Below are positions 42,090 to 54,337 of a DNA stretch of 64,000 nucleotides, one piece after another (position 1 is the first letter of the stretch; each line of letters opens with the position of its first letter). Under the pieces are notes generated by a model, which saw nothing but the letters and a program-made list of their open reading frames with translations, ran no database searches and had not been told where the DNA came from. The DNA comes from Agaricus subrufescens. Lineage: Eukaryota; Basidiomycota; Agaricomycetes; Agaricales; Agaricaceae. The DNA lies in NCBI GenBank assembly GCA_029945375.1, contig CM057067.1, positions 620,001 through 684,000 of the forward strand. Reading direction: 5' to 3'. Made by a program: the position numbers and the translations under genes.

Positions 42090-43959
42090 ATGACCGCCTT
42101 CAGTCTCGTAGATGAGGAACCTCAAAATGTCCCCCATCACCAATCTGAACGTCCTTCACCACCGACTGGCATAATTGATGGAGACGTGCCAGTTGTTTCC
42201 ACGGAACGCCGGTCGTCGCTCCCAAAATTTCAACTATCTCTTGTACTCCTCATCCAGTTTGCGGAACCTATTACTGCTCTTGTCATTTATCCTTTCATCA
42301 ACCAATTTGTTCGAGAAACTGGAATCACAAAAGGCGACGACAACAAGACTGGCTATTATGCGGGCATCATCGTAAGTGCCATACCCTATCGCTTTGTATT
42401 TTCAGGACGTCTCTACTATTTTCTCCCCCAGCAATCAACGTTTTTCTTTGCCGAAACAGTCACTGTCTTTCACTGGGGATGGCTGTCCGATCGGATTGGT
42501 AGGAGACCCGTACTACTTCTAGGGCCACTTGGTTTGTGCTTTGCGATGCTGGGGTTTGGCTTTTCAACATCCTTCTGGCCGCTGGTGTGGGCCCGTTGTC
42601 TTCAAGGTGTTTTCAACGGGAATATTGGTATGCTTGGCTTTAAATATGCTCATGGTACGTTCTTACCCAATTAAATAGGTGTATCTAAAACAGTCATGGT
42701 CGAGGTCAGTTTTCTATCTCTTGATAGCGAGTATGTTAGTGTTCATTCGCTCAGCTGACGGACGAGACGACTATTGGAGACGCATTTGCAATGATGCCTC
42801 TCATGTGGAGTATAGGCTCCACTTTCGCGTGCGTTTTGACATTTTAATGCTTCGGTCGATCAAGCAATCTCTTACGAGGAACCTAGACCCATAATAGGAG
42901 GTACCTTGAGTAACCCAGCTCAAAGGTGGCCGCAAGTGTTCGGCAAATTCGAGATGTTCAAAAGTCACCGTTATCTTTTGCCTTGTCTCGTTTCTGCACT
43001 TATTGCTCTCTTCACTTTTATTGTCGCCTTCCTAGGGCTCAAAGAGGTCAGCTTCCGTCCATATTCCTGTCTCGTTGGGGCTTATGCCGTTTGAACAGAC
43101 CCGCTCCGAAAGCGTAGCTCACTCAGCACGCAAAATTAAAAAAATAGAGCAGGATTCGGAAAATTTCCCGTCCTCCAACTCTACAGATAGACTTCTGGGT
43201 TATAGTCAGCCCACAGATTATGGTACCACCGCTACTGGCCCGACACATTGTCCTTCGGCCTTTGAGCGCCCAACCCTACGTTCCGTACTCAATTGCAGAG
43301 TGACGCAAATGATCATCGTGAATTACCTTTTCCTCTCATTCACAGAGATGTCTTATTCCACCCTTTTGCCACTGATCTATTCGACGAAAGTTGAATTTGG
43401 TGGTCTGGGATTTGACCCCTACCAGATTGGTATGATCATGGGTATATGGGGTTTTGTGAATGCCTTTGTACAGGTCAACCTGCTAGGGAAGCTAATCAGG
43501 AAATACGGCGCTGGTCAAGTATACAAAGTCTCTTATGCTTCCTTCTTGATATGTATCCTGATGTTCCCAATTGCGACTCATTTTGCTTACCGCAATGGAG
43601 GGGTCGGGGTCGGAACTTGTATGTTCATCGGGGTACAACTTTTCTTCCAGTTCACCGCATGGATGGGATATGGCAAGTAGTATTTTTTAAACTCTCGTTT
43701 TTCCATTCATTAAGCCATTATAGGTGCGATTCATGTAGTCGTCGCCCAAACTACTCCCAAACCCATACTGGGATCCATAAATGGCGTCGTCCAGATGGCT
43801 GGCTGTGCGGCCCGGACCATCGCTCCTACCGTGGGGTCTTCATTATTCTCCCTATCTAAGGAGATAAACCTACTAGGAGGGGGTTTGGTCTACCTTGTAT
43901 TGGTTGCTGTAGTTCTCACTGGGATTAAGTTTAGTCTGGCTTTGCCATCGCGCAAATAA
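42090..43959 (+). CDS. MFS transporter of the fungal ZIFL/Zrt1-like group
   Basis: Twelve-helix major facilitator; substrate unknown (relatives handle toxins, organic acids or metals). ATG at 42,090. TM1 is VLLIQFAEPITALVIYPF; motif A is GWLSDRIGRRPVLLLG; TM4 has WARCLQGVFNGNIG, and MMPLMWSIGSTF-PIIGGTLS spans an intron. A soluble, charged central loop (SARKIKKIEQDSE) precedes the second half, starting NYLFLSFTEMSYSTLLPL, and the stop is TAA at 43,957-43,959. Six introns; the last (43,673-43,723) uses GC-AG, and the one near 42,815 is placed with acceptor GAACCTAG because the nearer AG would bring a stop. Apparently intact. Confidence 0.85.
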
Positions 43960-46900
43960 GCACCAGGGACCGCTCCTCATAACCAACCGAGGTCCGTGTA
44001 GTCTCCTCCCTGGATAGTGCTTTTGCCATTCTTACATCACTTTCCGCAATGGACGCATACTGAGTAATAGCTAGTTGGTACATACGTTTATCTTGTATCT
44101 AGGTACTTCAAATTGATCATTTTCCAAGCAACGACAAATAACTCGCGCTCTGGGCGCTTAACTCGTCCGCCTTGCAAAAATTCGCGTCTAAGCCTATGCA
44201 TGATCTTCCCCCTTCTACAAGGCAGGCTTAGACATTGCCACAGTGTCCTTGTATCCGGTGGGTTCGTCTACGAGTTCGTGTCTACTGCTGATATTCCCAA
44301 TCCCCTAATCTATGTCTGACAGTCTGTCCTCTTACCCAATGTGGGGCGCGATCACCATCGTGGTTAGGGTCTCTTAACAAGATACAAGAGGACAACAAAA
44401 CCAAGGGTGGCCTGCTTTGGCGCATTATCTGACACTCAATCTAGTCATGGTGTAGATTAGAAAAATCTGGGACGCCACCTCTTCTCTCGCCCGGAGTCGC
44501 CCTAACTGAGGATTGACTGGTTTCAAGACAACGAGATTCGTGAATTATGATCCTCTGAACTACCCTCACAGGACTCCAGCATTTTTTCAAACGCTTCCTC
44601 GAACGTTTGTCTGTCAATAGAACGGCGGTTGACAAGCACCGGGCATTGGAGTATCGGAAAATTTATGGCTCTTCTTCTGCATGAATTTAGAGTTACGTTC
44701 TTCCCCCTTTTCCCCATTTGTTTCGCTCGGCTCGTTAACACAAGTATCTCATCATAGGATGGTGGGTCGACCACGATTTTGGGAAAGATACTCCTTCCTT
44801 GTGCTCCTCCTGAATCTTATAACAAACGTCGAGTATTTGTGATACGTCCTCTCACTGTGACGGGAGACCCTGTTTCCACCGTCCATGAGACGCCTGGGTT
44901 TTGGTTTCATTTGCCTAGCACTTGACTTGTGAGGCCACTAGCGAGCAATATTCTCGGTGGTACCGCAGAAAGCCGCCTCCACACTTCAGCCCTTTGCAAC
45001 GGCCTCATTGCTCCTGCTTTCTACCTACCTCGCCCTGAAACATAGAGGTCCCCAAGTGGTCAATTACGGATCCCGTACTGGTCGGGGCTGTTGTCGGTTA
45101 CAAATGAGACACTCTGGGCTAAAAGGGCATCCCATCATATGCGGCGCATATAATTGACCGGCCGGTGTCTGTATCCTATGTAACAACTTTGGTAACAACA
45201 CAGATATACACAACGAAGAGGAACGAGGCTCCTTCCCCAACCAAACACGACGGTGGGATTTATCCTGTCAATGAACTGACTGTACATGGACTAGCGAAGC
45301 CGAGATAAACACCCTTATCAGCGCGATAAACGGCATGCTCCCAGCTCGTAACTGCAGTCGGCTGTCAAACTTCTTTTTCTTCTCCAAAAGATATCTTGGC
45401 ATGAACGAACTTGGTCTTCATGCTGTCCATATTTTTCAAAGGCTAGCCTGGCACTTCTCACACAGTCGTGGGGCATCTACATCAAAGCACAGATTGGTAC
45501 CATCTCTTGCGCCTTGGATAACCCCCCTCGATGGTAGCTCAGCCTACAGAATTTATCGGCACGGAACCCGTGAACTAATTACAATCAAATTGAGTACAAC
45601 AAATCCCAATGCTATTGGCTAGTCTTTGGAAACGGACACGTTCTCTCTGGGTGTACGATGACAAAACTTTGGTCGATCTTAACAGTGTGAATTCTATGGT
45701 CCTGGCAATCCTCCCGGGGAGTTCAAATGAATCAAATCCAGTAGAAAAACTCTCAGGACAGAACTTGATCGTGAACAGTCAACCAGAAATTTTGAAATTA
45801 CCCATTACCTGTCCTGAGGAGCTCGCAATTCAAGTTTCAAGTTTCAAAAGTATATTCAATAGAGTTCGCACAATGAAACAATGCCACAGTCGTCATAAAC
45901 GCATCAATCAGGGTCCACGACTTAAGACTTATCAAGTAAAACCGGCAATTCGTTTTCTGGCCGGACCAACTTTTCAAAATTCCCGGTCGAGACTCGAGAC
46001 ATACAAACTCTCCCTGACTATCGGCACCCGCACGTTTCAAAATCCCGAAATCCCGAAAATTCAGTCCCCTCTTCGAAGAATTCCAAAGAACAAAACAATA
46101 CACACGGGCCGGGGAAGGGTCCATTTGCAAATATACACATCTTTTCCATATGAATACGGATCAACAAAAAAAAATTACACATTTCTATTATCCCTTGATC
46201 TAGAATTGATCCCCTGAATTGGTGGTTCTCTCATCTGATGATCAATATTTGAACTGAGTGGAACAAGAACAGAAGAGTAAACAAGAAAAACCGTCTAACC
46301 TAAAAAAACAATCAATAGAAGAAAGCCCTTTTGCGTTTAAACCGATCCCAACAAGCTTAGCTGCTTCTTCCTCCCCCCCCTGCTGGGAGTCTTGACAAAA
46401 ACGAACCAATTCTTCCGACTTTTTTTTTCTCCTCCCCAGGGTCTCTTGATCTGATTTGTCCTATCGCCGCCTTTTCTCTTGGCTATAACCCCACACTCTT
46501 GATATGAACCCGAGATGTGGGGGGTGAGGGAAACTGCGACGTTATCTCTCGTGATAGCGAAGGCGCGAAGACAGACGAAGATAGGACAAGATAGTCATCA
46601 CCACAAATCCATTGGACAACTACGATCTCTTGTCCAGACAGCTACCCCACCCCTATATCTATTAACGTCCATAGGCTGTGTTTTGCGTTGTCAAATGCAT
46701 CAGCACGGGGGGTGGCTATCTGAAATACAGTGAGAACATGCTTGAGAGTTATGCCGTTGGCAAGCGTGGACTTCAGTGACGTCGTTCAAGCCTTTCAATT
46801 GAAGTCCGAGGAGCACGCAAGGAGATAAAGGACGAACAACAGAAGCACCTAAATGTGGTACCATCAAGTGAGAAATGAAGCCCCCGGTCGGCGGTGGCAC

Positions 46901-47396
46901 AACACAAATTGAACTGTTTCTTCTCCCAATCAGATAGAACACACAGCCTTGAGATTGTTCTACTAGTCTATTTCTTTCTCGTATCGCTCTGTCCAATCCT
47001 ATTGCTCTAAAAAAATCGATTGTATGATTGTCATTATGATGCGCTTTGATGTGTGCAAATAATAGAATGGGTATGCCAAAAACCAATACCGCTTGCATGA
47101 ATCGTTATCAGTAGCGAGTTATACACGCGCATGAGCAGACGCGCTCGAGAAATAAATCAAGAAAAAGAGTCGATGTCGAGAAAAATCACGCGGTGTAAGA
47201 AAACAAAGAGTGAAACACTAAGTAGATCACGCAAGGAAAGGTAGAATAGATAGCAACTTTACGCCCCACTGGGGGGCCGTGCAGCAGATATAGAATACTT
47301 TAAAAAAAATTGGTCAAGAGGAAAGAGAAAAACACTGGATGATTGAAAGGAAAAACAAACACATTCGGGTCCGTCGTGGATTTACCGTTTACATTA
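43960..47396. other. 3.4-kb gene-poor stretch
   Basis: I see no gene I can support. Candidate frames at 44,441-44,774 (-), 44,957 (+), 45,335 (+) and 45,609 (+) are short, lack recognisable motifs and have no convincing exon partners. The right part (46,200-47,396) is probably 3' UTR and flank of the copper-fist gene. Homopolymer runs of A, T and C occur near 46,370-46,440. Confidence 0.4.
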
Positions 47397-49462
47397 TTAG
47401 TACAAAGTCCGCATTCCTTCCGAGGGGACGGGCGACGACGACATCCGCGGTGCTATGTCCGACGGCTGCCGGGACGATGGTAGTGGCCCAAAGTCATCTA
47501 CGGAATCATAAGAAGAAGAATCCGAGTCGGGATTGCTAACTGGATAGTTCAAGTTTGACGCCTGCATCGGCATGAACGGCGCGGGAGTGTCGAGTATGCC
47601 AAAATCGACGCTACGCTCGTTGGAACTCATACTCAGGTAAGGATCCGAGTAAAATCCACGGCCATTAATGTACATGCTTTGCTGAGATGGAGACATCTTC
47701 TCGACCAACGCTGGATAAGCAAATGACGTCGAAAGCATCTGAGAGAACGTGTCCGGGTTCGAGTTGGAGGGCGAAGTCGGAGAGCGTCTGGGGTAAACCT
47801 CCATGGCCGGATCAAGGTAGACTTCGTTCATCCCTAGCATCGAATAATCCAGAAAATCAGATGATTCATAACCCCCCTGTCCCTGATTATTGGATCCCGA
47901 CATGTCAACCGAGGATAGTTTGGGTTTATCACAGCAGGCGGGGTCCTCGTTGGCCAAGTCACGGCGCTGACGATCGCCAGCGGCTGCTTCCTTCCCACAA
48001 GTACAAAAGAAGGAATTGCACGTTGCACACTGGGTGCGACCACTGGCCAGCTGTGCGATATTGTCCCAGCCCGTGAAGCGGCCGTCTTCTATCGCATTAC
48101 CATTGCTATCATTGCTATTGCTATTAGAAGTCGTAATCGTAGAGTCTGGGTTGGCGTGAACTTGACGTATCCATTCATCAATCGCTTCTATCTGCAGGGG
48201 TTCCGGTATTGATAAAGCGGTGTCAGGAGGGAGCGCGAGTATTGTGCAGTCAAGACAAGCATTGCAGGCCTCTGGGTTTGAGCATGTAGCGTACGCAGAG
48301 GTAGAGGCTGCAGGTGCCCCCTGATTATGGTGGTAGCACCCAGGACACCTACACCCATCGCCACAGGCGCAGGAGGAAGGAAAGGTGAGAAGAGTGTTCT
48401 CAGAGTTCAAGGCGGAACCATTGATGACCGGTATTGAGTTGGCGATGGCACGGTCATGGATTTGCTGCTTCGGAGGAGCAGGAGCGCCATAAGAGGGGTC
48501 ATTGACTGCGGAAGAGAGATGGAGATGATTCATATCGTAGGCTCGACTATATGGGCTAAAGAAAGCATTCTCGTGGTGATGGCGATTGCCATGTCCGTGA
48601 GCGATACCGGAAGAAGGCTCATGGTGCGCGCTGGGGCGGGGCAGAACGGGCCGAAGCTCCGATATACGAGCGAGGAGATGTGATGCGGCGGGAGGGACAG
48701 GTTCAGTTTGGGGAATGTGTGGATCTGATGCTTGGGGGGTGGCGGCGGTGGGAGGGGTGGGAGCCTTGGCTAGTGGTTTCACAGTCGCGGCGACCGCGGA
48801 GTCTGTCTTGCGGCGAGGCCGGGGCGCAGACTTTCTGGGGGTCCAACAGTGGCAGACGCCAGTCATGCACGAGCAAGGAAGAGCCACGCCTATGAATGTG
48901 TCAGCAAAGGAGAGTCTGAGCTTGGGACACGATCCAAGGGCAGCATACCGCTGGGGAGGGAGGGATCAGAGGCCGAGGTGCGGGGGTCTATGGCGAGCGC
49001 TTCGGGTAGGCCGTTGGGGAACGCGGCGCTGTCTGGAGCCTTGGCACCGGCTGGAAAGCAAGATAGACATGGATAGAGTCTTATCAATGAGCAAGCTGCA
49101 AGTCAGTTCATAAGATGATGGTGCACACATTTCTTGGAGATGTTATTGGGATCATTCTTGATTTCGCAGATGCATTTGACATGGACTTGTTTCGTTTTCC
49201 TGAGTTCTCGACAGTGTTCACATTGGGTCACAGGGCGGCCCTTCTTCTTTATCTCGAAGAGCGGGCGATCTGTGTGTTTGCATGCAGAGGACCTGTGCCC
49301 CTTGATGCAGGTTTCACTGATACAGCGTCAGCGGGGGGGTCCGCAGCGGAAGCCGACGGGCGGGGGTGGGGCCTACCAGGCATATTTTTTGCTTTCGATG
49401 AAAACCTGTGGCAGATGGGTGAGCAGTGCAGCGGAGACGCATATAGGGAGGGTGCCGACCAT
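47397..49462 (-). CDS. Copper-fist transcription factor (Cuf1/Mac1-like)
   Basis: Nuclear copper-sensing regulator of the copper-fist family, which activates copper-uptake or detoxification genes. The N-terminal copper fist starts VFIESKKYACETCIKGHRS and continues SACKHTDRPLFEIKKKGRP and QCEHCRELRK, with zinc ligands and the DNA-contacting KGRP intact. To give the usual Met-Val start, the ATG (49,462-49,460) must be followed at once by an intron (donor GTCGGC); unspliced, the frame is also open and adds about 18 residues. Downstream Cys clusters: CSCMTGVCHC, CACGDGCRCPGC and CATCNSFFCTC, the last two resembling the C-terminal copper-sensing motifs of Cuf1/Mac1. The remainder is Ser/Pro/Asn-rich, of activation-domain type. 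About four introns; the large last exon ends at 47,397. Confidence 0.88.
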
Positions 49463-49805
49463 GGTGGGTGCGTATATGCGCTGGCGTCGGCCAGCAGAAA
49501 AGACGGCGGGCGGGTTAGTGGGTAGGAAGGGAGGAGAGGAGCTGCTGGGTGTATTTAATCATCATCTAAGGCGTGCAGGACGAACGATTCGGGTTTGTTG
49601 ACGATCGTTGACAGGCCCGGAGGCCCTTAAACCAGAGGGTGCACGGACCAGGGCTGACTAAGCAGCCTCCATATAGTGTTGTGTGCGCAATTTACGCCAG
49701 AGGGTCGTGCGGGCTGTCGCAGAAGCTCGCAGGTCTGATAGAAATTGGGCTTTATGTCAGATTTTCCTCGTGTCGCACACGTTCTAGTCGTATTCTGGGT
49801 AATAT

Positions 49806-51418
49806 CTATATACCGTACTGGGACACAAACTCCAGGTGGAACTTCTCCAGCTTGTTCACGTACTCTTCCACCCCTGGGCACAGACACGTCAGGCGGTAGT
49901 GCCACTCGCCCTCCTTCTGCCCGAACCCGCTGCCCGGCACAACGCAGATGCCCGTCCTGTCCAGCAGTTCTAGGGCGTAGAATGCATCGGCTTCTTTCCC
50001 TCGAGCCCGGGCTGCTTCCTTCGCCTTGTCGGACAGCCGGATCTGGGGATACAGGTATAGTGCTCCCGGCGAGTTGACGCACGACACGCCTGGAAGCTTG
50101 TTCAGGCGCTCCGCCATGAGACGGGTCCGTGATGCCAGCGCAGCGTGGGTCGCATCCGTTTCCTTTTTCCACAGGTCGTAGCTCGGCTCCCCAGCTTTGG
50201 GTGGTCGGACCATTGTGTCGACACCAATCTGACCCGACACAACCGGACACAAGCCGACGGACACCATTTTGTAGATGAGCGCCAGGACCTCGTCTGATAT
50301 ATTTGTACACTCAAAATAGCCCCCGCGTCTCCCGCATTCGCCTGTAACTCCCTTTGACGTAGAGTGGAATGATACTAGCGGTATGGGCGACTGCATCTTA
50401 CTGACGACCTTTTTGAATGAAGTGAAGTGATGGGTGCTCCGATCGTGGATGTTGGCTTGGTAGACCTCGTCTGCCAGAAGAACCAACGAATAGTCCTCAC
50501 AGAGCTTGACAAGACGTTCCTGAGTAGCCTCCTCAAGAAGCGCACCGGTGGGGTTGCCGGGATTGATGACGACAAGAGCTTTTGGGTCGACGCCCTTTGC
50601 AATAGCTGCCTTGAGGGCTTCTTCTATAGATTCGACAGATGTTGACCAGTCAGATGCTTCGTCTAGATAGTATGGGATGGGTGCGCCGTTGTACTGGGCC
50701 AACGTCGCAGTGTAAAGGGGGTATTGTGGAATGGGAATCAGGATGCCCGAGTGGGATCCAGTGATAAGCATAGAGATGAAGAGTGAGACGCCTGCCGAGG
50801 CACCAGCAGTTAGGAAGATGTGTGCAGGATCAGCAGGATAACCATCGCGTTCTGAGATGAACAAGGATTAGAAGATGTCGAAGGCCTGGAGCACATCGGG
50901 GACACTGATGTACCTTCAATGAACTTGGCCACATTATTGCGGATAAAGGGGACACCCTGACTGTGGGAATAGGCACCGATAGATCCAATTTCGTGTATAA
51001 GCTCTTTTGCACGAGCAACGACGTCAGGAGGAAAGACCCCCGGTGCAAGGTCAGCTAGCGGTGGCCACTCTGTGAGAGCCGCAACCTGGGGTAAGGTCAG
51101 AGTGATCGATTGGCGACAGAGACAACTTGCCTGCCGAACGAATGTTATCGGTTGCTGATCCAGGCCTTTTTGCTGGGGATTCCCAATGTTGGACGAGATG
51201 ACCTTGTCAAAGGGCAGGCCGTTGTTTTCCTCCTTCAGCTTGTCGCGCAGAGCCTCGGCCTTGATGGCGAGCTCGCCGCGGACGGCGTACTGGACGTTGC
51301 GGATGGCGGGGTTGAGAGACTCTGGAGTAAGGGGCCGCATGTTGGAAGGAGAAAGGGCAAAGGCCCTGGAGAGGAAAGGACGAGCAGAGGACCGGACAAG
51401 CGCGTGACCTGCCAACAT
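49806..51418 (-). CDS. Alanine aminotransferase
   Basis: PLP-dependent class I aminotransferase converting alanine and 2-oxoglutarate to pyruvate and glutamate. ATG at 51,418. The N-terminus MLAGHALVRSSARPFLSRAF is an Arg/Ser-rich presumed mitochondrial signal. Motifs: NIRNVQ-type start (AIRNVQYAVRGELAI), GNPQQKGLDQQPITFVRQV, IGAYSHSQGVPFIR, LTAGASAGVS, NPGNPTGALL, LADEVYQ and the PLP lysine in FHSTSKGVTGECGRRGG. The C-terminal small domain ends HYRLTCLCPGVEEYV. Three exons; intron 1 (51,086-51,130) starts with GC, and intron 2 is canonical. About 490 residues, as in the family. Divergent from RRP9 with 119 bp between starts. Confidence 0.95.
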
Positions 51419-51537
51419 GGCCGTGCTATATTAAGCTCAGAACGCCACCTTTTTAATTCAATCCGCCATCACGGCTTCCGGATCAAACATGCACAAATAC
51501 AGCCCATCCTCCAATTTTCCTGGCCGAGTCTTCCCCG

Positions 51538-53576
51538 ATGCCAGACCGCTTTTTCGCCTCCAAGAAGCGGAAGCGCGCAGAACCATCGAACAAAAAACGC
51601 CCGAATGGCGTGCCAAAAGGGCGCAAAAAGCCCAAGATCGACGAGGAACTTTCCGACCGCTCCGACGGGGAATGGGGAGGCATAGATGACATGGACCTCC
51701 GCCCAGAGGAGCCTGATCCAGGCGCAAGCGGTGACGAGGACGAGGACGAAACTCCCGCGGAGAAACGCCTTCGTCTTGCCCAGATGTACCTAGATGGCGT
51801 CAAAGAATCCCTCGGTATGTTGTTCTGACACTCCAACGCACACAACCCTAAGTGATCTCCAGCTGATGGTGAATTTGACGCCGCCGAAATTGACAAGGAG
51901 CTCATATCCTCACGTCTAAAACAAGACGTTCTCGAACACTCGGGCAAAGTCCACCTCTTCGTCGCAGACTCCGTGTGTTCATTCATTCCCCTTTCATGCC
52001 CAAACTTCCCACTCATCTTCTTCACAAGTACAATCTTTCTTCACCTCCAACCTTGCGTACACGAGGACATCGCTTCTCTGTAACTTCTGCCGTCGCCACA
52101 GAATCTGGTCAATACCTCTTCACTTCTGGCAAGGAAGGAAATATCATTAAATGGGACATCCCATCCGGCCGAAGACTCGCTACATTCCATAAAATCAAAC
52201 CCTCACTCTCTTCAGACAACTCACAATCAAAAGGCAAAGGCAAGGCAAAGGTTATCGACACCACCGCCACTGACGTCAAGGGCCATTCCAATGAGGTTCT
52301 CGCCCTCGCCTTATCTTCCGACGGCAAGTACCTCGTTAGTGGAGGGAGAGACCGTCGTCTAGTAGTATGGGACGCTGAGAAAGGCGAATGGATCAAAACT
52401 TTCCAAGGACCCATGAATCACAAAGATGCCATTTCTGTAGGTTTGCCACCCCTTGCGTCTTTATTTCCCGACAATCTTAAACTTCGCGTCTGTAGGCCCT
52501 CTCATTCCGAAAATCTACCTACCAACTCTTCACTGCCTCTTTCGACCGTAGCCTCAAAGTCTATGATCTCTCTCCAGCAGTCATGGGTTATGTCGAAACA
52601 CTTTTTGGTCATCAAGATTATGTCTATTCTCTCGACTCTCTCCGAGGCGATAATTGCGTCAGTGTAGGAGGCAGGGACAAGACTGCGCGTTACTGGAAAA
52701 TAGTTGAAGAGACCCAACTCGTGTTCCGTGGAGGTGGAAGAAGTCGTATTCGTGAAATTTTGGAGGGTGGTCTCCGCGCGGATGATATTGATGCTGGCCA
52801 CGAGGAGAATGGAAAAGTGAGACCGAAAAACAAAGAACGGGCACAGGAGGATCCCGATGGGTTTGTGGAGGGCAGCCTGGACTGTATTGCCATGATCGAC
52901 GAAATCACATTTGTGACTGGGGGTGATAGCGGGTACGCCGTCTGCTTCAATTTCCGAAATTAGACCAATTGATTCTAGTCGTCAGATCAATTTCCCTCTG
53001 GACCACAACCAAGAAAAAACCCGTTTTTACACAATCACTAGCACATGGCCTTAACACAACACACTCCACAACAGAAGGTTTGATTCAAACACCACGTTGG
53101 ATCACTGCACTCGGAGCACTTCGTTATTCCGACCTATTCATTTCCGGTAGGACCTTTGTCTCAATTATACAACTTTCTGTGCTTAATATTCTGTTACACA
53201 AGGATCATGGGATGGCCAAATACGACTATGGAAACTCGATCCCAAACTCAAATCATTTTCTGCTTTAGGGAACGTAGCTGTTCCCGGTGTCATTAATTCA
53301 TTGCAAATCGTCTCACCTCCCAAATCTTTCTTCGATTCACGTAGTCCCACCATCCCCACTACTGATAATGGTTCAGCCAGCTCCACTTCATGGCTACCAT
53401 CGACACCAACCATTTCGGGAACGACTCCTCCTGTGCTAATTACCGCAGGGGTTGGTCAAGAACATCGTTTCGGGCGTTGGTTAAGCATCAAAGAGGATGG
53501 AGCCGTGAATGGTACTTATGTTATTGCATTATTACCGACGAGTTCTTCGTCGCGGACGTTGGTTAAAGCTACGTAG
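51538..53576 (+). CDS. RRP9: U3 snoRNP WD40 protein RRP9 / U3-55K
   Basis: Nucleolar WD-repeat protein that binds the box B/C motif of U3 snoRNA in pre-18S processing. ATG at 51,538 (MPDRFFASKKRKRAE). A basic N-terminus is followed by an acidic stretch (SGDEDEDET) and EKRLRLAQMYLDGVK, typical of the family. Seven WD repeats follow; clear ones are FTSGKEGNIIKWDI, LVSGGRDRRLVVWD, YVETLFGHQDYVYSL, VSVGGRDKTARYWK and SLDCIAMIDEITFVTGGDSG. About six introns, including those near 51,814-51,864, 51,970-52,025, 52,439-52,496, 52,937-52,985 and 53,147-53,204. The stop is at 53,574-53,576. The C-terminal blade holds a Ser/Thr/Pro-rich insert (STPTISGTTPP). Confidence 0.92.
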
Positions 53577-54337
53577 TTCTTGGTGCTCTACACACGGATG
53601 CCTTTTGGAGTGCATATGTAAACAATTACAACGATTAGTTGTTGTGCAGATACCTATCTAATATGGCCATCGCCGCCGTGTCTGCTCATCTCAATTTCGA
53701 CCAAACATCATACGCCCACGTTCAACTTTCCCCGTCCCAAATGAGAACATCTCACCGAGTTTGCCTATCGTTTGTCAACTACTTGCTAGTCTTTGTGTGG
53801 GTTTGCCTGTGTCAGGAACACATGGGGGGTTAGCTACTGAATAAAACAATCCAAGGTGAGGAATCTGGCAGTAAAAAAGCACATACACCCGAGAGATAAG
53901 ATACTGTATAGTTTAAAGGAGCCAACTCGTCGGAAAAGTTCAAAAAGGGAAATCAAATAACTTAGAATGGAATACAGGAACCTTAAATGGGAATAAATGC
54001 GACCCCACCGTAAAAGGAAACGTGTAGTTCGAAAACCAGACCACTGTTCGTCGAAGTCATCTAAGGCGAAAGCCTGCTTTCTTGATGGCAGGAAGGAGCC
54101 ATTCAAACTCACATTAACTCAATGCTCTTTTTACGTGTGTTTTACAAGCTTCAACTCCTTAACATTCCTTCCCTAACAGGATAATTTGATTCCAATCTCA
54201 CCACAATCTTTGACTGGCTCATTAAATTCTGAATTGTATCGACTATATCTCTTCAACAGATAGTTGATGATTTACTGCCGCGCTTTGGAGCTTAGTCACA
54301 GTAGAAGAATATTAAGTTATTCTAAGGGTAAATTACA
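53577..54337. other. Intergenic between convergent RRP9 and AKR genes
   Basis: No gene supported. A 92-codon minus-strand frame (54,112-53,834) is hydrophobic but has no motif. Confidence 0.4.

Noticed and set aside
44441..44774. Possible small gene (frames with YDEILVLTSRAKQMG and FEEAFEKMLESCEG)
   Set aside because: The two frames do not join through a clean intron and no start context or upstream exon was found.
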